A stretch of DNA of 64,000 nt from Escarpia spicata (Eukaryota > Annelida > Polychaeta > Sabellida > Siboglinidae), in assembly GCA_963995525.1 (NCBI GenBank), contig OZ023213.1, positions 50,592,987 through 50,656,986 on the forward strand, in the 5' to 3' direction. The notes beneath the pieces were generated by a model. It saw only the letters and a program-made list of their open reading frames with translations. It did not search any database and was not told the origin of the DNA. Of the stretch, positions 58,701 through 63,399 are shown piece by piece. Each line of letters starts with the position of its first letter. The first letter of the stretch is position 1. The position numbers and the translations under genes are program-made.

Positions 58701-59315
58701 AGACGTGAGGGTCTGGTGTGTTCTAGACGTGAGGGTCTCGTGTGTTCTAGACGTGAGGGTCTTGTGTGTTCTAAATGTGAGGGTCTGGTGTGTTCTAGAC
58801 GTGAGGGTCTTGTGTGTTCTAAATGTGAGGGTCTGGTGTGTTCTAGACGTGAGGGTCTTGTGTGTTCTAGACGTGAGGGTCTTGTGTGTTCTAGACGTGA
58901 GGGTCTGGTGTGTTCTAGACGTGAGGGTCTGGTGTGTTCTAGACGTGAGGGTCTGGTGTGTTCTAGACGTGAGGGTCTCGTGTGTTCTAGACGTGAGGGT
59001 CTTGTGTGTTCTAAATGTGAGGGTCTCGTGTGTTCTAGACGTGAGGGTCTTGTGTGTTCTAGATGTGAGGGTCTTGTGCTGCTCGAGACGTACACGACCC
59101 ATCTGAAGAAAGACGACCTCCAACTGCCGACCTTCCTCGAGATCGAGCGCGAGGTGACACAGGAGCGTCACCACTCGATGTACAACCTCACAAAGCTGCC
59201 AAATGAGGATAGTGTGACACACTCGATGGCGGACAGCGACGCCGACCATAAAGAAACAATAATCTCCATGTTCACAACCCCGTCTAAGACGCATCTCACC
59301 AACGGCACGTGTTAG
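19848..59315 (+). CDS. Ttd14: Ttd14-like P-loop NTPase/CYTH protein (complete, 13 exons)
   Basis: The exons are 19848-19905, 22427-22494, 33639-33676, 45211-45248, 49152-49280, 50136-50218, 50842-50958, 52239-52316, 53329-53424, 54366-54462, 54821-54954, 56044-56159 and 59063-59315. They total 1305 nt, 434 residues, and every intron is GT-AG. Residues 12-220 form an AAA_28/NadR-like P-loop NTPase: Walker [14 protein letters not shown] (G19-T26) and a Walker-B-like LVICDRG (D102). Residues from about 236 form a CYTH-like phosphate-binding domain ([28 protein letters not shown]). Drosophila TTD14 binds GTP and PI(3)P and is needed for TRPL channel trafficking in photoreceptors; the role here is inferred from family membership. 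An in-frame TAA 12 nt upstream fixes the start. Intron 2 and intron 3 exceed 11 kb and are full of arrays. Confidence 0.93.
20520..20660. repeat. Cluster of gtaatcgattac palindromic motifs
   Basis: tgtaatcgattacac, gtaatcgtaac, gtaattgtaatca, and actcgattacacatgattac occur within 140 bp. Similar motifs flank some hAT-type MITEs, but ends and target duplication are not clear here. Confidence 0.4.
20786..21055. repeat. Diverged direct repeat pair (~120 bp)
   Basis: ccatggctaattgcaattta followed by cttttattggt and later atccttctgaaggattaaat appear at about 20790 and 20957 with the same order of blocks. Confidence 0.7.
22427..22494 (+). CDS. Ttd14: Ttd14 exon 2 (Walker A)
   Basis: Acceptor CCTCTACAG|GGC and donor TGGAAG|GTAGGT enclose [20 protein letters not shown] then GWK. 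The GxxxxGKT P-loop is complete after joining exon 1. Phase is 1/0. A 46-bp minisatellite begins within ~10 nt of the donor. Confidence 0.95.
22500..23200. repeat. 46-bp minisatellite at the Ttd14 exon 2 donor
   Basis: About 15 units of gccttacatatgcctactga followed by ctgtatgtattacatccatg and ccacat, beginning within about 10 nt of the exon 2 donor. No exon sequence is included. Confidence 0.95.
23248..23506. mobile_element. MITE with ~50-bp terminal inverted repeats and TA duplication
   Basis: The left end is atgctgggcaaacactgcta and the right end, inverted, is atgctgggcgtacactgcta, extending to a shared gtttgatc about 50 bp in. It is flanked by TA on both sides (23246-23247, 23507-23508). 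Length is 259 bp with no coding capacity. The TA duplication suggests a Tc1/mariner-type origin. Confidence 0.8.
23509..24415. repeat. 24-bp minisatellite directly after the MITE
   Basis: About 37 units of ctatcctgtggtcctataag followed by acag, with indel variants. It starts at the MITE border. Open frames on both strands encode only short repeats. Confidence 0.94.
24416..25244. other. Ttd14 intron 2, unique sequence
   Basis: About 800 bp with no recognised gene, array or element. Confidence 0.6.
25245..25691. repeat. 38-bp minisatellite
   Basis: About 12 nearly perfect units of gcagccataagcaattacag followed by taggtggaatatgacatg. It joins the next, unrelated array with no spacer at about 25691. 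Confidence 0.95.
25692..26672. repeat. 47-bp minisatellite
   Basis: About 21 units of acacactgacacctggcctt, cattctgtacaaagtgtcag and tgagttc. Subtypes (acacctgg, acagctgg, acagccgg) recur in order, for example around 25980-26240 and 26290-26540, which shows block duplication. Confidence 0.95.
26955..28225. repeat. 43-bp minisatellite
   Basis: About 29 units of gtgatctacccccaggtgct, gccatcaatccgggtttaaa and ata, with several partial units near the left end and more uniform units at the right. Confidence 0.94.
28350..28690. mobile_element. Possible MITE with caccctcacaagccag-type ends
   Basis: The left end caccctcacaagccagaggt and the right end, inverted, catcctcgctagccaggggg, are similar and resemble the inverted pair at 63.14-63.23 kb. 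No clear target duplication is seen. Confidence 0.4.
28750..28960 (+). repeat. Dispersed repeat copy A (pair with 37450-37640)
   Basis: It shares an ordered series of blocks with 37450-37640 in the same orientation: cattccgtcgtatat, taaggcaaagt, ggaatgtttgat, agatgtcat and ttatcaacattg. Confidence 0.7.
28961..29756. other. Ttd14 intron 2, unique sequence
   Basis: Nothing recognised beyond AT-rich intron. Confidence 0.55.
29757..30234. repeat. 27/28-bp minisatellite
   Basis: About 17 units of tatggtcttttgacgtaggt followed by attatga, with a second subtype gtatggtactatga that is one base longer. Confidence 0.95.
30254..31494. repeat. 52-bp minisatellite
   Basis: About 24 units of ctcggctatggtagactacg, tgtagtgctctagagtatgt and atagtgcactaa. 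It begins about 20 bp after the preceding array. Confidence 0.95.
31495..32980. other. Ttd14 intron 2, dispersed repeats
   Basis: 32005-32260 shares ordered blocks with 39425-39620 (ggaagccattttagattgct versus ggaagccatttcagattgct, then ttgaaccaat), so it belongs to a dispersed family. The rest is unrecognised. Confidence 0.5.
32985..33610. repeat. 16-bp minisatellite just upstream of Ttd14 exon 3
   Basis: About 39 units of gggcctactcaccgtt, with ctcact, ccacc and tttgg variants. It ends about 30 bp before the exon 3 acceptor. All frames are open because no unit frame contains a stop. Confidence 0.95.
33639..33676 (+). CDS. Ttd14: Ttd14 exon 3 (38-nt micro-exon)
   Basis: Acceptor TCTGTTTCAG|GTG and donor ATAGG|GTCAGT enclose [12 protein letters not shown] plus GG, matching the family VPETAT/NVLLG stretch after the P-loop. 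Phase is 0/2. It is isolated between two introns of more than 11 kb. Confidence 0.92.
34249..34273. repeat. Poly-C run (~25 bp)
   Basis: An uninterrupted C homopolymer followed by gccatgtg. Length is probably unstable and prone to sequencing error. Confidence 0.9.
34379..34436 (+). mobile_element. SINE tail fragment
   Basis: tttgagcaatcgtgaggact and gctgcgctatagaagaactt match the tail of the SINE at 10248-10564 (TTTGAGCAGTCCTGAGG, GCGCTATATAACAACTT). Confidence 0.65.
36284..37041 (+). repeat. 20-bp G-rich array with 240-bp higher-order period
   Basis: 36301-37040 is 37 units of gtcagagggagggtggggtt with no indel. The block of twelve units from 36481 recurs from 36721, unit for unit, as far as I compared (to about 36960). 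The sense strand has four or more G-runs per 20 bp, so G-quadruplex formation in DNA and pre-mRNA is likely. Open frames of 270-286 residues here are repeat artefacts. Confidence 0.96.
37042..38154. other. Ttd14 intron 3, includes dispersed repeat copy B
   Basis: 37450-37640 pairs with 28750-28960. The remainder is AT-rich and unrecognised. Confidence 0.55.
37450..37640 (+). repeat. Dispersed repeat copy B
   Basis: Same orientation and block order as copy A at 28750-28960; diverged by point changes and small indels. Confidence 0.7.
38155..38660. repeat. ~37-40-bp minisatellite with variable G run
   Basis: About 13 units of tgtacatgtcatataatggt followed by aaactaacagag and a G run that varies from about 4 to 10 between units. 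Confidence 0.93.
38661..40134. other. Ttd14 intron 3, mostly unique
   Basis: 39340-39420 has a short direct repeat (ggcagtcatgtcagttgaat, twice). 39425-39620 resembles 32005-32260. No gene was recognised. Confidence 0.5.
40135..42560 (+). repeat. Dispersed element with internal 58-bp expansion (38 copies)
   Basis: Flanks 40135-40260 and 42470-42560 match 47905-48030 and 48095-48190. Between them, the single segment of the other copy is expanded to 38 units of gaaacatggcaaactgtaat, taacaaagtccactcacagg and ggtacaagttatgtaact. First and last units are exactly 37 x 58 = 2146 bp apart, so no net indel. Unit subtypes (acatgg, acatga, acaagg, acacag) form blocks. Confidence 0.94.
42561..44282. other. 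Ttd14 intron 3, unique AT-rich sequence
   Basis: Nothing recognised; short open frames only. Confidence 0.55.
44283..45050. repeat. 23-bp minisatellite upstream of Ttd14 exon 4
   Basis: About 33 irregular units of ggttctagtccattctccaa followed by ggt. It ends about 160 bp before exon 4. Confidence 0.93.
45211..45248 (+). CDS. Ttd14: Ttd14 exon 4 (38-nt micro-exon)
   Basis: Acceptor TTTGTTTTAG|GGG and donor GGAAG|GTATGT enclose [13 protein letters not shown] in the frame dictated by exon 3; the other frame (VAFDLHCS) does not join. Phase is 2/1. Correct joining on both sides supports the call despite its size. Confidence 0.88.
45249..47904. other. Ttd14 intron 4, first part
   Basis: Mostly unique. 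45790-45960 has a stretch (gtcggtcccgtctcaatttg, ggacgtaaaacaacc) reminiscent of SINE tails, too weak to name. 46850-46885 is (TA)n. Confidence 0.5.
47905..48190 (+). repeat. Unexpanded copy of the 40.1-42.6 kb dispersed element
   Basis: It shares gaaatgtttcatggaatg(t), accggaaatctgtaactcaa and the single internal acacagcaaactg..caggggtacatgttat segment, then accagttgcagcag. It carries exactly one copy of the segment that is present 38 times in the other element. Confidence 0.85.
48366..49151 (+). repeat. 41-bp array made of the Ttd14 exon 5 acceptor edge
   Basis: Nineteen copies of tgtttgacttccagga (the exon 5 5' end) followed by atcacctgtcgccatgtatt and tgcag. Most copies keep TTTGCAG|TGTTTGAC identical to the true acceptor at 49151. 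Since 41 is not a multiple of 3, the neighbouring decoy shifts the frame. Confidence 0.95.
49152..49280 (+). CDS. Ttd14: Ttd14 exon 5 (Walker B region)
   Basis: Acceptor TGTTTGCAG|TGT and donor CGCTT|GTGAGT enclose [20 protein letters not shown] then [20 protein letters not shown] and ASA. LVICDRG is the Walker-B-like strand. Phase is 1/1. The acceptor and first ~17 exon bases are repeated 19 times upstream. Confidence 0.95.
49281..50135. other. Ttd14 intron 5 with GT-rich array
   Basis: 49560-49850 is an imperfect tgtgtgtatgggtgtg array. The rest is AT-rich, with diverged short repeats containing agaaag..tgttttaaat at 49340-49540. Confidence 0.7.
49560..49850. repeat. GT-rich imperfect repeat
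   Basis: Mixed tgtgtgtgta, tgggtgtg and tacgtgggtg units. All six frames show low-complexity open frames, including 126 residues on plus and 113 on minus, which are artefacts. Confidence 0.93.
50136..50218 (+). CDS. Ttd14: Ttd14 exon 6
   Basis: Acceptor GTGCGTTCAG|ATC and donor AACCAG|GTCAGC enclose 28 codons, [20 protein letters not shown] then LRDNRYNQ. Phase is 1/0. The [18 protein letters not shown] run across the junction with exon 7 is characteristic of the family. Confidence 0.94.
50225..50841 (+). repeat. 39-bp array made of the Ttd14 exon 7 acceptor
   Basis: About 15 units of gatgtgtcatgttgctgtgt then cagtgtttgtgtcgatgct. The true acceptor ..catgttgctgtgtcag|gtcatt is the last unit. 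Most units keep gctgtgtcag. An in-frame TGA in each unit closes the exon 7 frame, so decoy use would be disruptive. Confidence 0.93.
50842..50958 (+). CDS. Ttd14: Ttd14 exon 7
   Basis: Acceptor GCTGTGTCAG|GTC and donor GCACAG|GTAAGT enclose [20 protein letters not shown] then [19 protein letters not shown], the NTPase-domain segment with the conserved R/Y/E-A-R pattern. Phase is 0/0. The acceptor is the last unit of a 39-bp array; a 29-bp array starts about 30 nt past the donor. Confidence 0.95.
50988..51292. repeat. 29-bp minisatellite after the Ttd14 exon 7 donor
   Basis: About 10 units of cccaggatcgcccactgtac followed by atctggggt, with a subtype reading accgaccac. It begins about 30 nt beyond the donor and has no exon sequence. 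Confidence 0.94.
51293..52238. other. Ttd14 intron 7, right part
   Basis: It contains the MITE at 51905-52105; otherwise unique. Confidence 0.55.
51905..52105 (+). mobile_element. MITE family copy (related to 10.6-10.8 kb)
   Basis: The ends are tacagtcacct-like and, inverted, tacagtggcacctcaccatt. The body has gccactttgcaattaaggtc and gctattgaggtcac. It aligns along its length with the reverse complement of 10640-10815. Confidence 0.7.
52239..52316 (+). CDS. Ttd14: Ttd14 exon 8
   Basis: Acceptor TTGTTGCTAG|GCA and donor GTGGCC|GTAAGT enclose [20 protein letters not shown] and [15 protein letters not shown] is strongly family-like. Phase is 0/0. The donor is tandemly duplicated 22 nt downstream. 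Confidence 0.95.
52311..52370 (+). repeat. Tandem duplication of the Ttd14 exon 8 donor (22 bp)
   Basis: gtggccgtaagtgtgacagt is repeated 22 nt downstream and followed by a third, broken copy (gtggcggcaac). Two perfect GTAAGT donors result, at 52317 and 52339. Confidence 0.93.
52371..53328. other. Ttd14 intron 8, unique sequence
   Basis: No array or recognisable element; two short similar segments (ggccagtcaatttc and gggccagcaggg) only. Confidence 0.5.
53329..53424 (+). CDS. Ttd14: Ttd14 exon 9
   Basis: Acceptor GTTGCCCTAG|GCT and donor GACTTG|GTACGT enclose [20 protein letters not shown] and [12 protein letters not shown], the linker between the NTPase and CYTH parts. Phase is 0/0. A 25-bp array begins inside the donor-proximal intron. 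Confidence 0.94.
53425..54140. repeat. 25-bp minisatellite at the Ttd14 exon 9 donor, 165-bp higher-order period
   Basis: Units of ctgtcacacacgactgacca followed by cagaa begin at the donor (gtacgtcacacatgactg). The block starting at 53472 recurs at 53637, an offset of 165 bp. The array decays into agatacagtggtcacacatg units after 53940. Confidence 0.94.
54366..54462 (+). CDS. Ttd14: Ttd14 exon 10 (CYTH start)
   Basis: Acceptor CTGCCACCAG|GTG and donor CAGAATG|GTACGA enclose [20 protein letters not shown] then [12 protein letters not shown]. The basic ARIRRRGQ run is the usual substrate-binding strand of CYTH-like folds. Phase is 0/1. Confidence 0.94.
54463..54820. other. Ttd14 intron 10
   Basis: AT-rich, with (tatgta)-like simple repeats at 54640-54720. 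No gene. Confidence 0.6.
54821..54954 (+). CDS. Ttd14: Ttd14 exon 11 (CYTH)
   Basis: Acceptor GATGGTTGTAG|TGC and donor TACAAG|GTGGGA enclose [20 protein letters not shown] then [20 protein letters not shown] and AREYK. Phase is 1/0. The donor passes directly into a G/A-rich array. Confidence 0.92.
54955..55330 (+). repeat. G/A-rich minisatellite starting at the Ttd14 exon 11 donor
   Basis: Units such as gatgggaaactgggagggga followed by gaga begin directly at the donor AAG|GTGGGA, and many units contain GGTGGGA, the same hexamer as the donor. G-runs make quadruplex formation in the pre-mRNA plausible. Confidence 0.92.
55331..56043. other. Ttd14 intron 11, unique AT-rich sequence
   Basis: Nothing recognised apart from a short CA-rich stretch (55950-56005). 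Confidence 0.55.
56044..56159 (+). CDS. Ttd14: Ttd14 exon 12 (CYTH)
   Basis: Acceptor GTATGTTTCAG|CTG and donor CCAAG|GTTAGA enclose [20 protein letters not shown] then [18 protein letters not shown] plus AG. Phase is 0/2, which needs A as the first base of exon 13 to make Arg. The donor GTTAGA is weak. Confidence 0.94.
56160..56954. other. Ttd14 intron 12, left part
   Basis: 56510-56950 is rich in short palindromic motifs (actatcgatagtt, tcgatag, caatagtc) that could form hairpins; no gene. Confidence 0.5.
56955..57850. repeat. 34/24-bp minisatellite
   Basis: Units of ggtgaacacacggtagacag followed by ggagacaaagagaa, with shorter units lacking the ggagac segment. The minus strand is open in several frames (up to 316 residues of [13 protein letters not shown] repeats), an artefact of a unit without stops. 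Confidence 0.95.
57851..58199. other. Ttd14 intron 12, spacer between arrays
   Basis: About 350 bp of unique intron. The branch point for exon 13 could be here if upstream acceptors are used. Confidence 0.5.
58209..59062 (+). repeat. 24-bp array made of the Ttd14 exon 13 acceptor edge, in frame
   Basis: The unit is agacgtgagggtctcgtgtg followed by ttct. The first tag|acgtgagg begins at 58223 and the true exon at 59063: exactly 840 bp = 35 units with no indel. 28 of the 35 keep the TAG acceptor; 7 read taaatg. No stop occurs in the exon 13 frame, which encodes CSRREGLV repeats. Confidence 0.95.
59063..59315 (+). CDS. Ttd14: Ttd14 exon 13 (CYTH end, stop)
   Basis: The chosen acceptor TGTGTTCTAG|ATG is the last of a row of near-identical ones. 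The exon encodes [20 protein letters not shown] onward and ends ..[19 protein letters not shown] matches the conserved C-x-GL-x-LLE of the family, which favours this acceptor. Upstream acceptors in the 24-bp array would be in frame and would lengthen the protein by multiples of 8 residues. Confidence 0.9.
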
Positions 59316-59534
59316 AACATTGTGTGTATGTGGCAGAATCGTTGCCGACGTTCCGGGTTGAGGATGAAAGGTGGCTCCCTCTGGTGGTGTCGTCGGCAGA
59401 AGAGAGTGTAATACGAGAACTATTTGCTGCGTTTGTTTTTCGTGAAGCCGTCTTTGGTCGGATGGAGGTGGTTTGTCCGGGTCACTCACGTGGTCTGGTC
59501 TTTTTAGGTTATTTTTAGTGTTTTAGATTTGTTA
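59316..59534 (+). other. Probable Ttd14 3' UTR start
   Basis: Sequence directly after the stop codon; moderately GC-rich, no splice or polyadenylation signal seen. Confidence 0.5.
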
Positions 59535-59890
59535 TAGTATGTGCATCGGTGTCATGATATACATTTGTGTCATGTCATATATTGGTGTCATATCATTCAT
59601 TAGTGTCATGATATACATTGATGTTGTGACATACATTGGTGTTGTTTCATACATTTTTGTCGTGACATACATAGGTGTCATGACATACATTGGTGTCGTG
59701 TCATACATTGGTGTCATGACATACATTGATGTCGTGTCATACATTTTTTTGGTGACATACATTGGTGTCGTGACATACATTGGTGTCGTGTCATACATTG
59801 ATGTCGTGACATACATTGATGTCATGACACATTGGTGTCGTGTTATACATTGGTGTCATGTCATACAATGGTGTTATGTAGTACACTAGT
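59535..59890 (+). repeat. 18-bp minisatellite in the probable Ttd14 3' UTR
   Basis: About 19 units of gtcgtgacatacattggt, with gtcatg and gttgtg variants, beginning 220 bp after the stop codon. Both strands are open for about 100 residues, an artefact. Confidence 0.93.
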
Positions 59891-62800
59891 GTCACCATTT
59901 GTTCCTCCAGTAGTCAGGCACAAGCCCGGTGTTTACGAACCCTTTTGTTTTTGATGAGGGGTGACGTCATAACGATATTCGGCAGCTTGTTTTTTAAGAG
60001 CATGTTTTTTGTGTTGTTATTTACCATCTGATGACGTCATTTTGTTTTTCCAATGACATCCGAGTGGTTTTGTTTTCCTCTTCTTCTGCTCCAGAGCGCG
60101 GCTCACACATCTTGATAGTCAGTGCATGGAAAGAAACACTAATCCAACTTACCTGAGCAGCCGGGTGACTTTTTCACCCCTTGACGATACGATTAATGTT
60201 AAGAAATGTTAAAAGAAGCATAAACGTGATATGGACTGCGAATCTTCACACGACTATGACATAGCTTTATGGACATTGTTTGCAAACCCAGGACGGCATA
60301 ACGATTGTTTGGTAGCTAACTAACAAGACCTTGTGATTATCTCAAATATGTTGAGTTTTATATTAATTAGTCTGATTACATTTGTTTTTGATGTGGTTCA
60401 AGCTAAGATGACTATCCTGTAGTACATTTAGACGGGCTCTGTCGCCTTCGGGTATTGGTTCTTTGTGTAGCGGAGCGTGTCTGCCCTTTCTTGTACGCAT
60501 TCATTTGTAATGTCTAGCTCTTTTCGGTTGTATATAAGTACTCTTTATAGTAGTTATAGATATATAAACGAGCCGTGTAGTTACATCTTATACTTATTAA
60601 TTTATATATTTCCAGTGGTTGGTATCAGTTTGTATTTTAATAACCACATTAGCGCTTAAATTGTGTTTTTGCTATCACCCAAATGGTGGCAGGCACCTGG
60701 CGTGCCAGTACAATAAGTGCTGACACCTAGCGGATATACTGGAGGTATTTCTTTGAATCCAGCGGACTTATGGGTGTCTGTTCTTGTTTGACCAGTCTAA
60801 AAACAGCCCTTGTAACACATTCTGTATCCGTGGGAATTATTATATTTTATCAGAGATACCTCCTATCGATCTTACGCAATATATTTTTATAATGCAAATT
60901 TAGAGCAAAATTACTAAGATCTCCAGACTTAATTAAGAACTTTTTATTCATTCTGGGCTTTTTATATTAAAAACATTGCCATACAAAGAGGTTCATCTCG
61001 CCCAGTTTCGACACTATTGTTCTTGCTGCAATGTTCTTGTTTCGTTTTTAACCAGTTTAAAGAACTCCGTATTTTTTCAAACCTTGAAACCGTATGTAAT
61101 ATGACTAACACAACCAAGTCCCCACTGTGGTAGGCCACAATGAACGCGTAGATATATTCACCCTCTTAAAAAACAATGGCGATTTTCAGTGGCCAACTCG
61201 TCAGGCGATATAAGTGATGTTTTGTATGCCTCAGTTCTATTAACTTATTGATCTCAATTTACATCTACATTAACAATAGTATACTACATGTTTAGTCTGT
61301 TACTATGTTAAATGAAAAGATGGCATCATTTGGCAATCGAGGAAGCCCGGGTATTTGTGCTATTTTCCGAATTCCCGTTTTATAACATTTCTGACAGTAA
61401 CTATGCTACACTAATCTGGATTAGAAGATGAAATAGAACATTGTTACTTTACTAGCTCTCGCTGTTGATTTTTTAAGTGGTAAACACATTATAATAATAT
61501 AACATGCCCGTGTTGACGATTATGACGTGATGAAGCATGACGGTACAGAATAAGTATTTTATAAGTTAAGAAATGTATGTTAACGCAATGGAACTGGAGT
61601 CTCAAAATGTATAATATTCTAGTTTGCATGATTTGCCTAGTCAGAATTAAATTGGTTTAACTAGTTCCCGGTTGTAAAATCCGAGCACTGGTAGAAACTA
61701 GGCAGCTTTGTGACGTCATAGCAGTTTTGTGGTCACGTGCGATTCTGAGCAAGCGGAAATACTTTGTCACGCACAATTTCCATTGAAGTAAGTAATGACT
61801 GGGTGTGTCATTTCGATAAAGACCAACCGGTGTCACAACTCGCTGAAGGATGACATGAACTTGAGAGTCACACGACAAATTGTTGCAACCACGTGACGTG
61901 TTTCGGATGTGGATGTGACTAAAACAGTACAAACCGTGTCAGATAACGGCTTGCCGCTAAGAATAAAGGTTGTAGCGTTTTTATACGTTCCTGTGACGTT
62001 TAGTTAACTGTGTTTTACGATATTGTGTTTTAAATATTCAAAACCTTTCAGCTCAGGTCGGTGGACGCTGGTTGCAGAGCATCTTTATAGAGACCATTAG
62101 CGCCACTGGAACAATTCACTCAGCCCAACGCCAACGGCATCACCTGTCAGCTTCAGTGATGTTTCAGAATAGCCATGATATATTACCTCTGCCCTGGCTC
62201 TGATAAACAACATTAAAAAGCAGCAGTAATTACACAAGCCGATGATCATAATAAATACCATCAGCTGATGTCAACATTAAATTTAAGGTAACCTTATTTA
62301 ATTAAATATCGCGTGTTTTTTAAACTGACTTTGACAATTATTTAAATATAAAGCGTGATCTATTCCCATGTCTGAAATCAACCATAAAGTGGCGCCAACC
62401 ACCGGATTTTACAGTGGAATTAATGAATACACTCAAAAACGAGTAAATATCTTGTACATTTTGATCGGTAGATGTTGTAGATATATGGTGTGATATTTGG
62501 TGACTATAGGTGATCGTTACCATGGTTTTTCGAGGTGCGGGCCTAAACTGCAAAAGTGCCGATTTCCCATTGCAAATGGCGACCATGTGGCATGTTAACG
62601 TTTTGTTAGATTATCAGAAAACTGTACCTGACAAAAATCTGAAATTCATTCACAGCCACTGCTATCATGTCATTGATATACTGAAGACATGTTGTCAAAA
62701 TCACATACCTCCAGCTCTTTTAAAATACGTGCATGTACGGTGTGCATCGATATTGACCAAAATAACCACTTTTTTCAGCACCCACGTGTGCTATGTGGAA

Positions 62801-63139
62801 GAAAATGGCAAAAAATCACTCCGCCAACTACACTCCAAATATGCGTCATTTCATTTCCAATACATTCTACGACAGGACCTGTTGATACGCCTGATTTAGT
62901 GCATTCGGTTCACATAAAAAAAGTGTCTCAAATTTAAAATATCACCATTTACAGGGGACCATGATTTATTTTAACATAACAGGAAGTTTAACAGTGGTCT
63001 CACCCCTGATAGAAATGGTGATTATGGAGAAACATGTCGAATTTAGCCTGTTAGTGTTACTAAAGTTACTTACAAATCATGCAGACTACTGAAAAATTAA
63101 TGAATCCGTACACCTAATAATTTGCTATCAACTTCAGAA
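59891..63139. other. Downstream flank without recognisable genes
   Basis: AT-rich. The longest open frame (62510-62899 plus, 129 codons) has no recognisable motif, and neither do 61657-61932 or 62338-62586 on the minus strand. AATAAA occurs at about 61962, too far from the Ttd14 stop to assign. Confidence 0.5.
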
Positions 63140-63232
63140 GTCCGGTGCCACCATCCTCACAAGCCAGGGGTCATTGCGCTGCGCTACACTGGCTGACCAG
63201 CCCGCTGCAGCGACCCCTGGGGCGCGAGGATG
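63140..63232. repeat. Short inverted repeat with ccatcctcacaagccagggg end
   Basis: ggtgccaccatcctcacaag and the inverted ggtggcacccatcctcgcgc pair, with ccaggggtc in both arms and a short loop. It resembles the ends at 28350-28690. Confidence 0.5.
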
Positions 63233-63399
63233 GGTGCCACCCCTGCTGGTCAACACACACACAATAGCCAGTAGGCGTACTGTATGAATTTCTCTTTAAC
63301 CGATTCCTTTTATTGACCCACACTGCCCATGACTGCTTGCACAGATAAACTTCTGGCGCACCTTTTGAGATTGAAAAGCATACAATGTCAGCTGTTATA

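Noticed and set aside
58225..59106. 293-codon plus-strand frame RVSCVLDV
   Set aside because: Alternative frame of the 24-bp array that does not join exon 12 or continue into CEGLVLLE.
58086..59489. 467-codon minus-strand frame, the longest in the window
   Set aside because: Antisense of the 24-bp array and of the well-supported Ttd14 exon 13; only SRTHQTLT repeats.
62510..62937. 129-codon frame downstream of Ttd14
   Set aside because: AT-rich, no motif, overlapping alternative frame; too weak to call.
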